Assembly: GCA_037133095.1 (NCBI GenBank)
Contig: JBAXOT010000003.1
Span: forward strand, 40,942-104,941
Reading direction: 5' to 3'
DNA length: 64,000 bases
DNA from: CAIMZW01 sp037133095
GTDB taxonomy: Bacteria > Actinomycetota > Actinomycetes > Nanopelagicales > Nanopelagicaceae
Below the pieces are notes generated by a model. The model made no database searches. It saw nothing but the letters and a program-made list of their open reading frames with translations, and was not told the DNA's origin. Below, piece by piece: positions 17,537 to 25,484 of this stretch (its first letter is position 1; the number at the start of each line of letters is the position of its first letter). The position numbers and the translations under genes were made by a program.

Positions 17537-18901
17537 ATGACCTCCTACACAATCATTAATCCGACGACCGCAAAGCCAGTTCAAGATATCCATCTTGCCG
17601 ATCTCTTCGAGACCGATGTCGCGATTGAAAAAGCGGAACGTGCCTTTCAAACCTGGCGCCTGGTCTCCCCTGGTGATCGTGCCAAATTGTTGCGTCGATT
17701 TGCCGCCATCGTTGAAGAACACAATGAAGAACTCGCCCAATTAGAGGTTCTTAACTCTGGTCACACGATTGGCAATGCGCGATGGGAAGCCGGCAATGTT
17801 GCCAACGTATTGAACTATTACAGCGCCGCACCAGAAAGACTCTTTGGCCGACAAATTCCGGTTCCCAACGGCATCGACATTACCTTCAAAGAACCACTGG
17901 GCGTCATTGGAATTATTGTTCCCTGGAACTTTCCAATGCCTATCGCGGGTTGGGGTTTTGGTCCAGCGCTGGCTGCCGGCAACACTGTCGTACTGAAGCC
18001 AGCCGAAGTCACCCCTTTGACCGCAATTCGTTTGGGCGAGTTAGCCTTAGAGTCTGGTATTCCTGAGGGCGTCTTCAATATCATCCCAGGCAAAGGATCC
18101 GTTGTCGGCGAGCGATTTGTCTCCCATCCTGCCGTCAGGAAGATTGTCTTCACCGGTTCCACGTCGGTCGGAAAACACATCATGCAAGGCTGTGCAGCAC
18201 AGGTGAAGCGGCTGACCCTAGAGCTCGGTGGCAAGAGTGCAAATATTATTTTTGATGATGCCGATATTGAAAAGGCAGCAGCCGGTGCACCAGGGGCCGT
18301 CTTTGATAATGCCGGTCAAGATTGTTGCGCTCGTTCCCGAATTTTGGTTCAGAAGTCGGTCTACGACCGCTTCATGTCGCACTTCGAGACCGCAGTCAAA
18401 GCATTCCGATGCGAGGATCCCGCTCTGGAGACGGCTGAGATGGGTCCGTTGATTTCTGCCGCTCACCTCGAACGAGTTCGTGAGTTTGTGCCAGAAGGTT
18501 CGGAGATCGCTTTCCAAGGCACGGCACCATCAGGTGATGGCTATTGGTTCCCACCCACGGTTCTGACACCCAAGAGCTCGGAGGATCGTGCCTACCGCGA
18601 GGAAGTTTTTGGTCCAGTGGTATCGGTACTGCCTTTCACGGACGAAGCCGACGCAATTCGGATTGCCAACGATTCGGAATACGGCCTTTCTGGATCCATC
18701 TGGTCCCGAGATATCGGCCGCGCTGTTCGCGTTTCCCGCGGGGTCGAAGCCGGAAATCTTTCGGTTAATTCCAATTCTTCCGTCAGATACTGGACCCCGT
18801 TCGGTGGCTACAAACAATCTGGCCTAGGTCGTGAATTAGGCCCTGATGCCCTTGATGCATTTACAGAAACAAAGAACGTTTTCTTCGACACTCAAAACTA
18901 G
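17537..18901 (+). CDS. NAD(P)-dependent aldehyde dehydrogenase
   Basis: A 454-residue aldehyde dehydrogenase with the family core intact: VPWNFPMPIAGWGFGPALAAGN (cofactor and substrate tunnel), VLKPAEVTPLTA, general base Glu229 in TLELGGKS, and catalytic Cys263 in FDNAGQDC. EEVFGPVVSVLPF completes the pattern. It is closest in style to betaine-, gamma-aminobutyraldehyde- and gamma-glutamyl-gamma-aminobutyraldehyde dehydrogenases. It follows the GS-like ligase by 32 bp; ATG 17537 has GAGAGAA upstream and removes a 22-residue extension that overlaps the ligase gene. Probable role: oxidation of the aldehyde produced from the gamma-glutamylated amine or of a free aldehyde. Confidence 0.92.
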   Translation: MTSYTIINPTTAKPVQDIHLADLFETDVAIEKAERAFQTWRLVSPGDRAKLLRRFAAIVEEHNEELAQLEVLNSGHTIGNARWEAGNVANVLNYYSAAPERLFGRQIPVPNGIDITFKEPLGVIGIIVPWNFPMPIAGWGFGPALAAGNTVVLKPAEVTPLTAIRLGELALESGIPEGVFNIIPGKGSVVGERFVSHPAVRKIVFTGSTSVGKHIMQGCAAQVKRLTLELGGKSANIIFDDADIEKAAAGAPGAVFDNAGQDCCARSRILVQKSVYDRFMSHFETAVKAFRCEDPALETAEMGPLISAAHLERVREFVPEGSEIAFQGTAPSGDGYWFPPTVLTPKSSEDRAYREEVFGPVVSVLPFTDEADAIRIANDSEYGLSGSIWSRDIGRAVRVSRGVEAGNLSVNSNSSVRYWTPFGGYKQSGLGRELGPDALDAFTETKNVFFDTQN

Positions 18902-18913
18902 GAGATAAATAAT

Positions 18914-19684
18914 ATGGAGCGATTGAAAGATCGAGTTGCTGTTATCACTGGCGCTGCCAGTGGCATTGGTTATGCAACGGCAAAGCGATTCGCCGAAGAA
19001 GGCGCAAAAGTAGTTGTCGTTGATCTCAACGAAGAAACAGGAAATCAAGTTGCCACTGAACTTGGTGGCACTTACATTAAGGCGAACGTCACCTCGGAAG
19101 AAGATGTCCAACGGATGTACAAGGTCGCATTCGATACTTACGGCCGAATTGATATCGCATTTAACAATGCTGGTATTTCACCACCAGATGATGATTCCAT
19201 TTTGACTACAGGCATTGACGCTTGGCGCCGAGTTCAGGAAGTAAACCTGACCTCAGTATTCCTCTGCTGCAAGTACGTATTGCCATATATGCAAAAGGCC
19301 GGGAAGGGTTCCATCATCAACACGGCATCTTTTGTGGCAACTATGGGAGCCGCTACCTCTCAGATCTCGTACACGGCATCTAAAGGTGGCGTCCTGGCGA
19401 TGAGTCGCGAACTCGGTGTGCAATTCGCGCGTGAAGGCATCAGAGTCAACGCACTCTCCCCTGGTCCAGTTAACACACCTCTGCTTCGCGAACTTTTTGC
19501 CTCCGATCCGGAGCGTGCCGCACGTCGACTCGTACATATTCCCTTTGGCCGTTTTGCTGAAGCGTCAGAAATAGCAGCCGCCGTCGCATTCCTTGCTTCG
19601 GATGACTCCTCTTTCATCACCGCATCAAACTTCCTAGTTGATGGTGGTATCAGTGGCGCGTACGTGACTCCACTGTCAGAATAA
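18914..19684 (+). CDS. Short-chain dehydrogenase/reductase
   Basis: A classical SDR of 256 residues: TGAASGIGYATAKRF cofactor motif (about residues 12-26), NNAG (about 86-89), catalytic Ser in the ATSQIS region and YxxxK as YTASK (about 155-159), ending with VDGGISGAYV. An acidic residue after the second strand (VVVDLNEE) suggests NAD rather than NADP. An AGGAGA ribosome-binding site lies 9-14 nt before the ATG, and 12 bp separate it from the aldehyde dehydrogenase stop. It probably interconverts an alcohol and a ketone or aldehyde in the same catabolic operon. Confidence 0.9.
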   Translation: MERLKDRVAVITGAASGIGYATAKRFAEEGAKVVVVDLNEETGNQVATELGGTYIKANVTSEEDVQRMYKVAFDTYGRIDIAFNNAGISPPDDDSILTTGIDAWRRVQEVNLTSVFLCCKYVLPYMQKAGKGSIINTASFVATMGAATSQISYTASKGGVLAMSRELGVQFAREGIRVNALSPGPVNTPLLRELFASDPERAARRLVHIPFGRFAEASEIAAAVAFLASDDSSFITASNFLVDGGISGAYVTPLSE

Positions 19685-19715
19685 GCACTTACAAAGGAAT
19701 TAAGGAGAGCGCAGA

Positions 19716-20453
19716 ATGTGCAGATTAATGGGCTATGTCTCACCGCAGGCCACAACTCTTGCGGAGATTTCGGGCCCGAATTTTGCTCAGTTCGCCGCGC
19801 TCTCTGCAGTTCACAACGATGGTTGGGGAATTGCTACTAATAATGGCACCGACCACGCGATGGTCATTCTGGAGCCATCACCGGCAATCGATAGCCCAAA
19901 GTTTCTTGATTCTGCCGAGCATCTAAAAAGCGATGCCGCGTTGTTGCATTTTCGTTGGGCCACGGCGGGCTTGGATGTTAAAGAAGAAAATACTCACCCA
20001 TTTACTTACGGCGAATATTCGTTCATACACAATGGTGGTGTCACTCCTAAGGAGTCATTAGATCAGTTCATCGATGACGATTTAGCGGACTTACGCAAAG
20101 GCGACACTGACAGCGAGCGTTATTTCCAGGTAGTCATTTCTCATATTCGAGAAGAAGGTCTTATATCGGGTGTTATCAATAGCATCCGCCAAATACGAGA
20201 GAATTGCAGCTTTTCTAGCCTGAACGCCATGCTATTAACACCAAAATATTATCTTGTCGTATCCGAACACGATAACAGCAGAATTCCCGGTGATTTTCCA
20301 GCAGATTATTACGAGCTCTTCTATCGTCAAGATAGTAATGGTGTTCTCGTTGCATCCTCAGGTTGGAATCAAGACGGCTGGAAATCGTTGCCGAACCATC
20401 GATTACTTGTGGTCGACCGAACTTCTTTGGAAGTTTCAGTTTTAGAGATTTAG
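19716..20453 (+). CDS. Class II (Ntn) glutamine amidotransferase-fold hydrolase, EgtC/YafJ-like
   Basis: The 245-residue protein begins Met-Cys-Arg-Leu-Met-Gly-Tyr, placing Cys2 as the N-terminal nucleophile after Met removal, as in class II amidotransferases. VHNDGWGIA, HFRWATAG and THPFTYGEYSFIHNGGV are the other fold signatures. There is no partner domain. Stand-alone relatives include EgtC, which removes the gamma-glutamyl group from an ergothioneine precursor. As last gene of the GS-like operon it may deglutamylate a pathway intermediate, a role the class I protein at 13618 could share. Its stop overlaps the convergent TetR stop by 4 nt. A strong AAGGAGAG precedes the ATG. Confidence 0.85.
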   Translation: MCRLMGYVSPQATTLAEISGPNFAQFAALSAVHNDGWGIATNNGTDHAMVILEPSPAIDSPKFLDSAEHLKSDAALLHFRWATAGLDVKEENTHPFTYGEYSFIHNGGVTPKESLDQFIDDDLADLRKGDTDSERYFQVVISHIREEGLISGVINSIRQIRENCSFSSLNAMLLTPKYYLVVSEHDNSRIPGDFPADYYELFYRQDSNGVLVASSGWNQDGWKSLPNHRLLVVDRTSLEVSVLEI

Positions 20454-21070
20454 GCATCTAAGAATTCAAAGAAAAGGTCATTGGCTACCTTTTCAACAAT
20501 TTTTAGCCACTCGGAGATCCTGAAACTTTCCCCTTCAATTTCACCAATCACTCGCCCAAATATAAGGCTGTCCATCAATTGCGCTACCGACTGAGAATCC
20601 AAGAATTGATTTGCCCAGCCTCGAGCAACACAAACATTGAAAATGCCTCCCCATAAATCGGAGGTAATGAGATTTTCTTGAGTTAACAAGGCGCGAAGTC
20701 TCGGATTGCCAAGCGCGCTCGAAATGAGCCAAATTCGTTGGGCTCGATCGTCCGTGTGATAGAGCGATTGTCTTTTGCCCAAGGCATCGAATAGTGCGAT
20801 TTTGGCTTGAGCTAAATCTAGTCCACCACTAATGGCATCACTAATCTGAAAAAGATCTTCGTTCATAAAAAGTCGATTTCTGGCCACGGTGGTTTGTTCT
20901 ACTAAATCTGGATAGTCCTCAAAATGGTGATACAGCGAGCCTTTGGAAATTAAAGATCTCTTCAACACCATCTCCATGGCAATTTCCTGCGCGCTGGATT
21001 CATCCATCAGCGTATTTAGTGAAGCCATTAATATCTGTTTGGTTGGGTGCGAATAACTGTTGATTGACAT
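20450..21070 (-). CDS. TetR-family transcriptional regulator of the amine block
   Basis: A 206-residue TetR regulator: N-terminal helix-turn-helix (about residues 9-55; LISKGSLYHHFEDYPDLVEQ is the recognition region) followed by a helical ligand domain. It is a paralogue of the regulator at 3616-4269 and, like it, has an SVAQLMDSLIFGRVI segment. It converges on the class II amidotransferase gene with overlapping stop codons. The CTAGACGA half-site (21131-21138) and its mirror (21155-21160) upstream match the palindrome near the paralogue. Its likely targets are the flanking gamma-glutamyl amine genes; the inducer is unknown. Confidence 0.85.
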   Translation of the reverse strand: MSINSYSHPTKQILMASLNTLMDESSAQEIAMEMVLKRSLISKGSLYHHFEDYPDLVEQTTVARNRLFMNEDLFQISDAISGGLDLAQAKIALFDALGKRQSLYHTDDRAQRIWLISSALGNPRLRALLTQENLITSDLWGGIFNVCVARGWANQFLDSQSVAQLMDSLIFGRVIGEIEGESFRISEWLKIVEKVANDLFFEFLDA

Positions 21071-21130
21071 TGTAATTTTGACTATAACGTGTGGTTTCTC
21101 ATCGGCAACCTGAATTGATATAAATTGCCA

Positions 21131-21160
21131 CTAGACGACAGTTTTATTCATAAGGTCTAG
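21131..21160. promoter_or_regulatory. Inverted CTAGAC/GTCTAG sites, candidate TetR binding
   Basis: CTAGAC (21131-21136, extended CTAGACGA) and GTCTAG (21155-21160) form an inverted pair with an 18-bp spacer upstream of the TetR gene. The same half-site forms the perfect palindrome at 4972-4986. Confidence 0.4.
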
Positions 21161-21169
21161 TTTTAGAAA

Positions 21170-21206
21170 AAGGCGCCGGCTCCTTGAGGGAAGGAACCGA
21201 CGCCTT
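21170..21206 (-). terminator. Intrinsic terminator of the ECF sigma operon
   Basis: Stem arms 21170-21185 and 21191-21206, loop GAGGG, 14 of 16 positions paired. On the minus strand the stem is followed by CTTTTTCTAAAA-like U-rich sequence, as expected for a terminator of the operon ending at 21250. Confidence 0.85.
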
Positions 21207-21210
21207 ACCG

Positions 21211-21238
21211 TTCATCGCTTGGACGAGGACGCGATGAA
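21211..21238. other. Second hairpin after the ECF sigma operon
   Basis: A perfect 8-bp inverted repeat TTCATCGC/GCGATGAA with a 12-base loop, between the last stop codon (21250) and the terminator at 21170-21206. It may stabilise the 3' end of the transcript. Confidence 0.45.
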
Positions 21239-21249
21239 TTCTCTTTTAT

Positions 21250-21666
21250 TTAATCGTCTTCTCCATCTTCCGATTGATCATCCGTGGAATCATCGGTGCT
21301 TTGGTCATCATTGGCCGTAGATGACACCCCTGTAATACTTGGCACCGTGGTCAATGGTGTTACGTCTGGCATAGGTGAAGAAGTGACGGGAGTTGCTGAT
21401 ACTGGAACAGTTTGTGCCTCTTGAGATTGATTGGATGAAGAGTTATTGACACTTGGGGCTGTTTGAAGTGATTTAGTGTCGACGTGGACATTGGATCCGG
21501 CAAGCGCGGGTAGATTTTCAGTCGGCGCATTAAGTGTTTGACTTAAATGGCTTATTGGATGCCCGTGTGCCTTTCGTACTGCGCCAATAGCGCTTGGAGC
21601 AGCGAACAGAATCACCCATCCAATACCGATAGCGGTTGCCTTTATGACCTTTGATCGATTCATCAA
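21250..21666 (-). CDS. Small secreted or anchored Ser/Thr-rich protein with acidic tail
   Basis: I recognise no family. The 138-residue product has an N-terminal hydrophobic segment (about residues 9-30, after MMNRSKVIKATA) that could be a signal peptide or anchor, then a low-complexity region rich in Ser, Thr, Pro and Val, and a strongly acidic C-terminus (DDQSTDDSTDDQSEDGEDD). It lies 60 bp downstream of the larger envelope protein gene and ends in the same kind of acidic tail, so the two may be targeted or regulated together by the upstream ECF sigma factor. Confidence 0.65.
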   Translation of the reverse strand: MMNRSKVIKATAIGIGWVILFAAPSAIGAVRKAHGHPISHLSQTLNAPTENLPALAGSNVHVDTKSLQTAPSVNNSSSNQSQEAQTVPVSATPVTSSPMPDVTPLTTVPSITGVSSTANDDQSTDDSTDDQSEDGEDD

Positions 21667-21726
21667 TAACTCCTTGAGAACTGCGTTATTGATAGAGCGA
21701 ACTAATGGGTCGATTCATTACATTGT

Positions 21727-22614
21727 TTAGTCATCAGTCTCTGAACCATCTCCGCCATCGGTTGATAGTGTCGGTATGGAGGGAATACCGGAACCGCTGG
21801 GAGTTGGCCGAGGAGTTCGCTTCGATTCCTGTTCTTTATCGTGAGTAGAGCTTCTCGTACTACTGATTGTTGGAAGTGGAGATTTCGCGACGCTGACACC
21901 TTCCCCTGAATCCTGATTTTCTCCCGTTGGATTCAGACTTGGTGTTCGCGATGATTCACCATGTGGCGAAGTCGTCCTTGGAGTTGCAGAGGACTCTTGG
22001 TGAGACTTATCTTCCGAATGCGTCGGGCGCGGATCGGCAATCGGCAGTGGTAAAGGTGATTTGGAAGATGCCACATTCGATTCATTGCTCCCGCCAGATT
22101 GGGAATCTTGGCCAGAAGAGTGATCTTCTTCATTCTTGGTAGTCAGGGTAGGCGCTGGAGTCGAACTCGCGCCAGAGGACTGAGATGGTGTCGCGACCGG
22201 AGGTGAACTCGCACCAGAGGACTCCGATGGTGAACTGCTCGGAGAGGTTACGTTCTTAGCTTGGTTATCCGAAGTTAATGAAGCAATGTTGTGCGCGATC
22301 GCGACGACTGGTTTTCCAACCGCGTGTCTAACCGATCGGACGGCAGTTTCGATTTGGTGGGAAAGTGTCTTCGGGAGAACGCCGGCGTAGGCCAAAGAAG
22401 GTATGCCAAAGCCAATGACGATGGCGGGAATCGCAATTGCTTTAACAAACGGACGACGAATTTTCGGTTTCGAGGCGCGATATTTTTCCAGCAATGGAAT
22501 GAGTGCTTCATCACTTGCACTTACTGGTTCGGCTGCGAAATTACGTAATTCAGAAAAAAGCGGATCGTTTGGAAAATCTTCGAACTTGTCCCCATTATTC
22601 ATTATTCGATTCAC
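21727..22614 (-). CDS. Single-pass Ser/Thr/Pro-rich membrane protein, possible anti-sigma partner
   Basis: A 295-residue protein with a cytoplasmic N-terminus of about 55 residues, one transmembrane helix (AIPAIVIGFGIPSLAYAGVL, about 59-78) and a long, low-complexity exterior rich in Ser, Thr and Pro that ends in GDGSETDD. Two adjacent 14-residue repeats (PSxSSGASSxP...) and a longer degenerate repeat starting KSPLP occur in it. Its start overlaps the end of the ECF sigma gene by 20 nt. That position and topology are those of a membrane anti-sigma factor, but no zinc-binding anti-sigma motif (HxxxCxxC) is present, so this is inference. Confidence 0.65.
   Translation of the reverse strand: MNRIMNNGDKFEDFPNDPLFSELRNFAAEPVSASDEALIPLLEKYRASKPKIRRPFVKAIAIPAIVIGFGIPSLAYAGVLPKTLSHQIETAVRSVRHAVGKPVVAIAHNIASLTSDNQAKNVTSPSSSPSESSGASSPPVATPSQSSGASSTPAPTLTTKNEEDHSSGQDSQSGGSNESNVASSKSPLPLPIADPRPTHSEDKSHQESSATPRTTSPHGESSRTPSLNPTGENQDSGEGVSVAKSPLPTISSTRSSTHDKEQESKRTPRPTPSGSGIPSIPTLSTDGGDGSETDD
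22163..22223 (-). repeat. 42-bp tandem coding repeat
   Basis: A 19-bp segment at 22163-22181 recurs at 22205-22223 with one mismatch, giving a 42-bp period that encodes the 14-residue repeats PSESSGASSPPVAT and PSQSSGASSTPAPT. This indicates recent expansion of the extracytoplasmic stalk. Confidence 0.7.
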
Positions 22615-23194
22615 CTGCCAATTCCGCGCGAAGCGCAGTCAGTCCCCTGTGTGCCAGAACGCGCACCGAATTTGCACTCTTCTTCACCACTTTTGCTGTT
22701 TCAGCAACCGATAAATCGGAAACTATTCGCAGTGCCAAAACTTCGGCTTGTGCTGCAGGCAACGAGTTAATCGCCCGAATAATTCGCCGAACCTCTTCAC
22801 TTGCATCAAACTCTTTCTCCACATTCAAAGGGCTTGGAATCCAAAAAGCTTCTTCTAGCTCCTCTGTTGGTCGAACTTGACGATCCCTAATTCGAACCGC
22901 GTCAATAATTCGATTTCGTGAGATGGAATAGAGCCAAGCGGAAAATTCTGAAGGCCCACCATCAAACTTGCGGATATCCTTTGCAACGTTCAGCCACGTT
23001 TCAGATACAACTTCATCGGCATCGATCGAGCTTCCGTAGGTTCGGCTCTGAACAAATCTGGTCAACCTGGAATTGTGATGTCGCCAGAGCACCGCAAATC
23101 CCGCTTCCTCGCCTTTTCTTGCCTGAATAAGGGCATCACTTAACACCTCCTCAGGCTGAGCCTGATGTGACCCGTAGGTCTGTGGTTCGCCCAT
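22595..23194 (-). CDS. ECF-type RNA polymerase sigma factor
   Basis: A sigma-70 family factor of 199 residues containing only regions 2 and 4. Region 2 (about residues 35-95) includes ADEVVSETWLNVAKDIRKFDGG and SEFSAWLYSISRNRIIDAVR; region 4 (about 140-190) includes INSLPAAQAEVLALRIV and a helix-turn-helix SVAETAKVVKKSANSVRVLAHRGL. ATG 23194 was preferred to the upstream TTG 23227, which adds 11 atypical residues. It heads an operon with a membrane Ser/Thr/Pro-rich protein and a small acidic protein, probably an envelope-sensing unit. The promoter it recognises cannot be told. Confidence 0.9.
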   Translation of the reverse strand: MGEPQTYGSHQAQPEEVLSDALIQARKGEEAGFAVLWRHHNSRLTRFVQSRTYGSSIDADEVVSETWLNVAKDIRKFDGGPSEFSAWLYSISRNRIIDAVRIRDRQVRPTEELEEAFWIPSPLNVEKEFDASEEVRRIIRAINSLPAAQAEVLALRIVSDLSVAETAKVVKKSANSVRVLAHRGLTALRAELAGESNNE

Positions 23195-23296
23195 CAACAC
23201 CCCACAGCTGGTTCTATAAATGTGCAAGCGGAAAGAGATCGGAATTCATTACATTTTCTCAGACAATTATTGGAGTTACCTTAACGATGTTCTGGA

Positions 23297-23932
23297 TTAA
23301 GTAGTTTGAGGCGTTTGAAGCAAGGGCATCATCACGGTATCGACAAACTGAACTATCTCTTCGTGGTTCGGTGGCCGACCTTCAAAGGTGAGCGTGTGCA
23401 TGGAGAACGACATGGCCAAGGTTGGCAAAATCGGCGAAATTGATTCGGGTCGAATTTGGCCTTGCTGAGCCGCAGCTTGCAGGGATGCCATCATCTCCTC
23501 CCGGCGCGGTGAAATAATCCGCAATTCAGCAGCCTCTTGTAATTTTGGCTCCCGAGTAAATTCCGAGATACATCCGGCGGTCGCTTTACCAAGGTTTCCG
23601 GAAAATGCCTGGCTCATCCACTCCATTTTATTGATGAGACCAGTTCGCAAATCGGTGAAATCCAGCGGGGCTGAACACCGGTCAATTTCATAAGCGAGCG
23701 CATCGACCACGAGGTCAACCTTGTGGCTCCAGCGTCGGTAGAGACTGGCTTTGCCTGTGTGCGAGCGCAGCGCTACCGCCTCCATGGATAGACCCGAATA
23801 GCCCGATTCCGCAAGGATTTCAATAGTGGCGGCAAAGATCGCCTCAACCAGAGCATCCCCTCGGCGACGCACCGGACAACTGGTCATTAAGGAACGGTTG
23901 CGTTCCTTAGGAGGATTTGTTAATCTACTCAT
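23297..23932 (-). CDS. TetR-family repressor of the adjacent MFS pump
   Basis: A 211-residue TetR protein: helix-turn-helix region about residues 28-72 (EILAESGYSGLSMEAVALRS then TGKASLYRRWSHKVDLV), and a TetR_C-type ligand domain. Start ATG 23932 was chosen because TATCGT (23945-23940, minus strand) lies seven bases upstream, a leaderless arrangement; the open frame continues to 24175 through the divergent gene and is rejected. An internal ATG at 23887 is an alternative. It is divergent from the MFS exporter, the classical arrangement of a drug-responsive repressor. Two palindromic sites flank its start. Confidence 0.88.
   Translation of the reverse strand: MSRLTNPPKERNRSLMTSCPVRRRGDALVEAIFAATIEILAESGYSGLSMEAVALRSHTGKASLYRRWSHKVDLVVDALAYEIDRCSAPLDFTDLRTGLINKMEWMSQAFSGNLGKATAGCISEFTREPKLQEAAELRIISPRREEMMASLQAAAQQGQIRPESISPILPTLAMSFSMHTLTFEGRPPNHEEIVQFVDTVMMPLLQTPQTT
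23889..23908. promoter_or_regulatory. TetR operator, site 1
   Basis: AAGGAACG-GTTG-CGTTCCTT is a perfect 8-bp inverted repeat with a 4-bp spacer. It falls in the first codons of the TetR gene if ATG 23932 is used, or in its leader if ATG 23887 is used. Confidence 0.7.
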
Positions 23933-23934
23933 AT

Positions 23935-23954
23935 AGAGAACGATACCGTTCCTT
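23935..23954. promoter_or_regulatory. TetR operator, site 2, overlapping the tetR -10
   Basis: AGAGAACG-ATAC-CGTTCCTT repeats site 1 with two changes in the left arm. The TATCGT -10 hexamer of the tetR gene (23945-23940) lies inside it, so binding would shut off tetR and probably the divergent MFS promoter. Site centres are 46 bp apart. Confidence 0.7.
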
Positions 23955-24020
23955 AACCTTGCTCCGATACACATACTAATGAATAAAGCATTTTCCAAGA
24001 ATCCTTTGAGGGGTAGCACT

Positions 24021-25484
24021 ATGACAAAACCACATGTAGAAGACGGTCTCGATCCAAATCGCTGGCGCGCTCTTCTTGTTATTGCCATCGCATCATTGAT
24101 GGTCGTTCTTGACGCATCAATCGTTAATATCGCGCTGCCGAGTGCCCAGAAAGCGTTACATATTTCCAACGCCAACCGCCAATGGGTGGTAACCGCTTAC
24201 TCCCTCGCCTTCGGAAGTCTGCTGCTTCTCGGTGGTCGCATTGCTGACTTCGTCGGCCGCAAAAAAATCTTTATCATCGGGCTGATCGGTTTCGCTGGCG
24301 CATCGGCTCTCGGTGGAATTGCTTCGACTCAAGCGCTGCTATTCGGCGCCAGGGCGCTTCAAGGTGCATTCGGTGCCCTTCTCGCACCTGCGGCGCTCTC
24401 CCTTATCAATGTCACATTCACCGTTCCGAAAGAACGTGCTCGAGCCTTCGGCGTTTACGGCGCCATCTCAGGCGGAGGCGCTGCCATTGGATTGATTCTC
24501 GGTGGCACCTTGACTGAGTACGCCAGCTGGCGATGGTGCCTGGGTGTGAACGTTCCAATCGCTTTGATCGCCGTTTTGCTCGCGATTCCGTATATCCACG
24601 AATCCAAGGCCGAAGGCAATCGTTCCTACGACATCCCTGGTGCTATTACTGCAACTCTTGGTCTGGTCTCGCTGGTATATGGCTTTAGCCAGGCCGCGGT
24701 CAAAGGTTGGGGGCGTTCCGGAACCTATGACTTCTTCATTCTTGCCGCAGTTCTTCTCACTGCGTTTATCCTGATTCAAACTGTAGTCAAGAATCCGTTG
24801 CTCCCATTGCGAGTCCTTGCAGAGCGCAACCGGGCGGGCTCATACCTTGGTTCTCTATTGGTAGGAACTGGTTTGTTTGCGATGTTTCTCTTTTTGAGTA
24901 TCTATCTGCAAAGTTTCTTGCATTATTCGTCCCTTCGTTCCGGGTTCGCCTTCCTGCCTTTCTCCGCAGGTGTGATTGTTTTTGCCGGAGTTGCTTCACA
25001 ACTTCTGCCTAAGGTTGGACCACGTCCACTAATGGTGACCGGGCTAATTGCAGGATCCGGCGGCTTGCTCCTTCTCTCTCGCATTACTCCTACCTCGGCA
25101 TACGCCACCGATATCTTGCCAGCCATGCTCATTATGAGCTCTGGCTTGGCGCTCTTCTTTATTCCAAGTGCAAGCACTGGACTTCACAACTCAGGCAAGC
25201 ATGATGCTGGTGTGGCTAGCGCAATGATTAATACCAGCCAACAAATTGGTGGGTCTCTTGGCGCTGCTTTACTCAATACCATCGCCATCAGTTCTGCAAC
25301 TGCCTACGCAAAGGGCCACTCCGAATTAGGGGACAAGGTGCAGGTTTTCGCATCGGTCCACGGCTTCACAACCGCCTTTAAATTTGGTGCCGGCTTCCTA
25401 CTTGCCGCTGCCGTCGTTGCATTCTTGTTCATCAATATTGGCAAGGATTCGCTGGTGGAGAGTGACGAAGCCGTAATGATTTAA
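24021..25484 (+). CDS. MFS multidrug exporter of the DHA2 (14-TMS, EmrB/QacA) family
   Basis: A 487-residue transporter with about 14 hydrophobic helices. Family marks are the helix-1 motif (LDASIVNIALPSAQ, motif D1), QWVVTAYSLAFGSLLLLGGRIADFVGRKK (motif A loop) and a glycine-rich motif C in helix 5 (YGAISGGGAAIGLILGG). These exporters use the proton gradient to expel drugs and toxic compounds. ATG 24021 has GAGGGG seven bases upstream; the in-frame ATG at 23979 has no such site. It is divergent from its probable TetR repressor. Its stop overlaps that of the convergent CopC gene by 4 nt. Confidence 0.92.
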   Translation: MTKPHVEDGLDPNRWRALLVIAIASLMVVLDASIVNIALPSAQKALHISNANRQWVVTAYSLAFGSLLLLGGRIADFVGRKKIFIIGLIGFAGASALGGIASTQALLFGARALQGAFGALLAPAALSLINVTFTVPKERARAFGVYGAISGGGAAIGLILGGTLTEYASWRWCLGVNVPIALIAVLLAIPYIHESKAEGNRSYDIPGAITATLGLVSLVYGFSQAAVKGWGRSGTYDFFILAAVLLTAFILIQTVVKNPLLPLRVLAERNRAGSYLGSLLVGTGLFAMFLFLSIYLQSFLHYSSLRSGFAFLPFSAGVIVFAGVASQLLPKVGPRPLMVTGLIAGSGGLLLLSRITPTSAYATDILPAMLIMSSGLALFFIPSASTGLHNSGKHDAGVASAMINTSQQIGGSLGAALLNTIAISSATAYAKGHSELGDKVQVFASVHGFTTAFKFGAGFLLAAAVVAFLFINIGKDSLVESDEAVMI

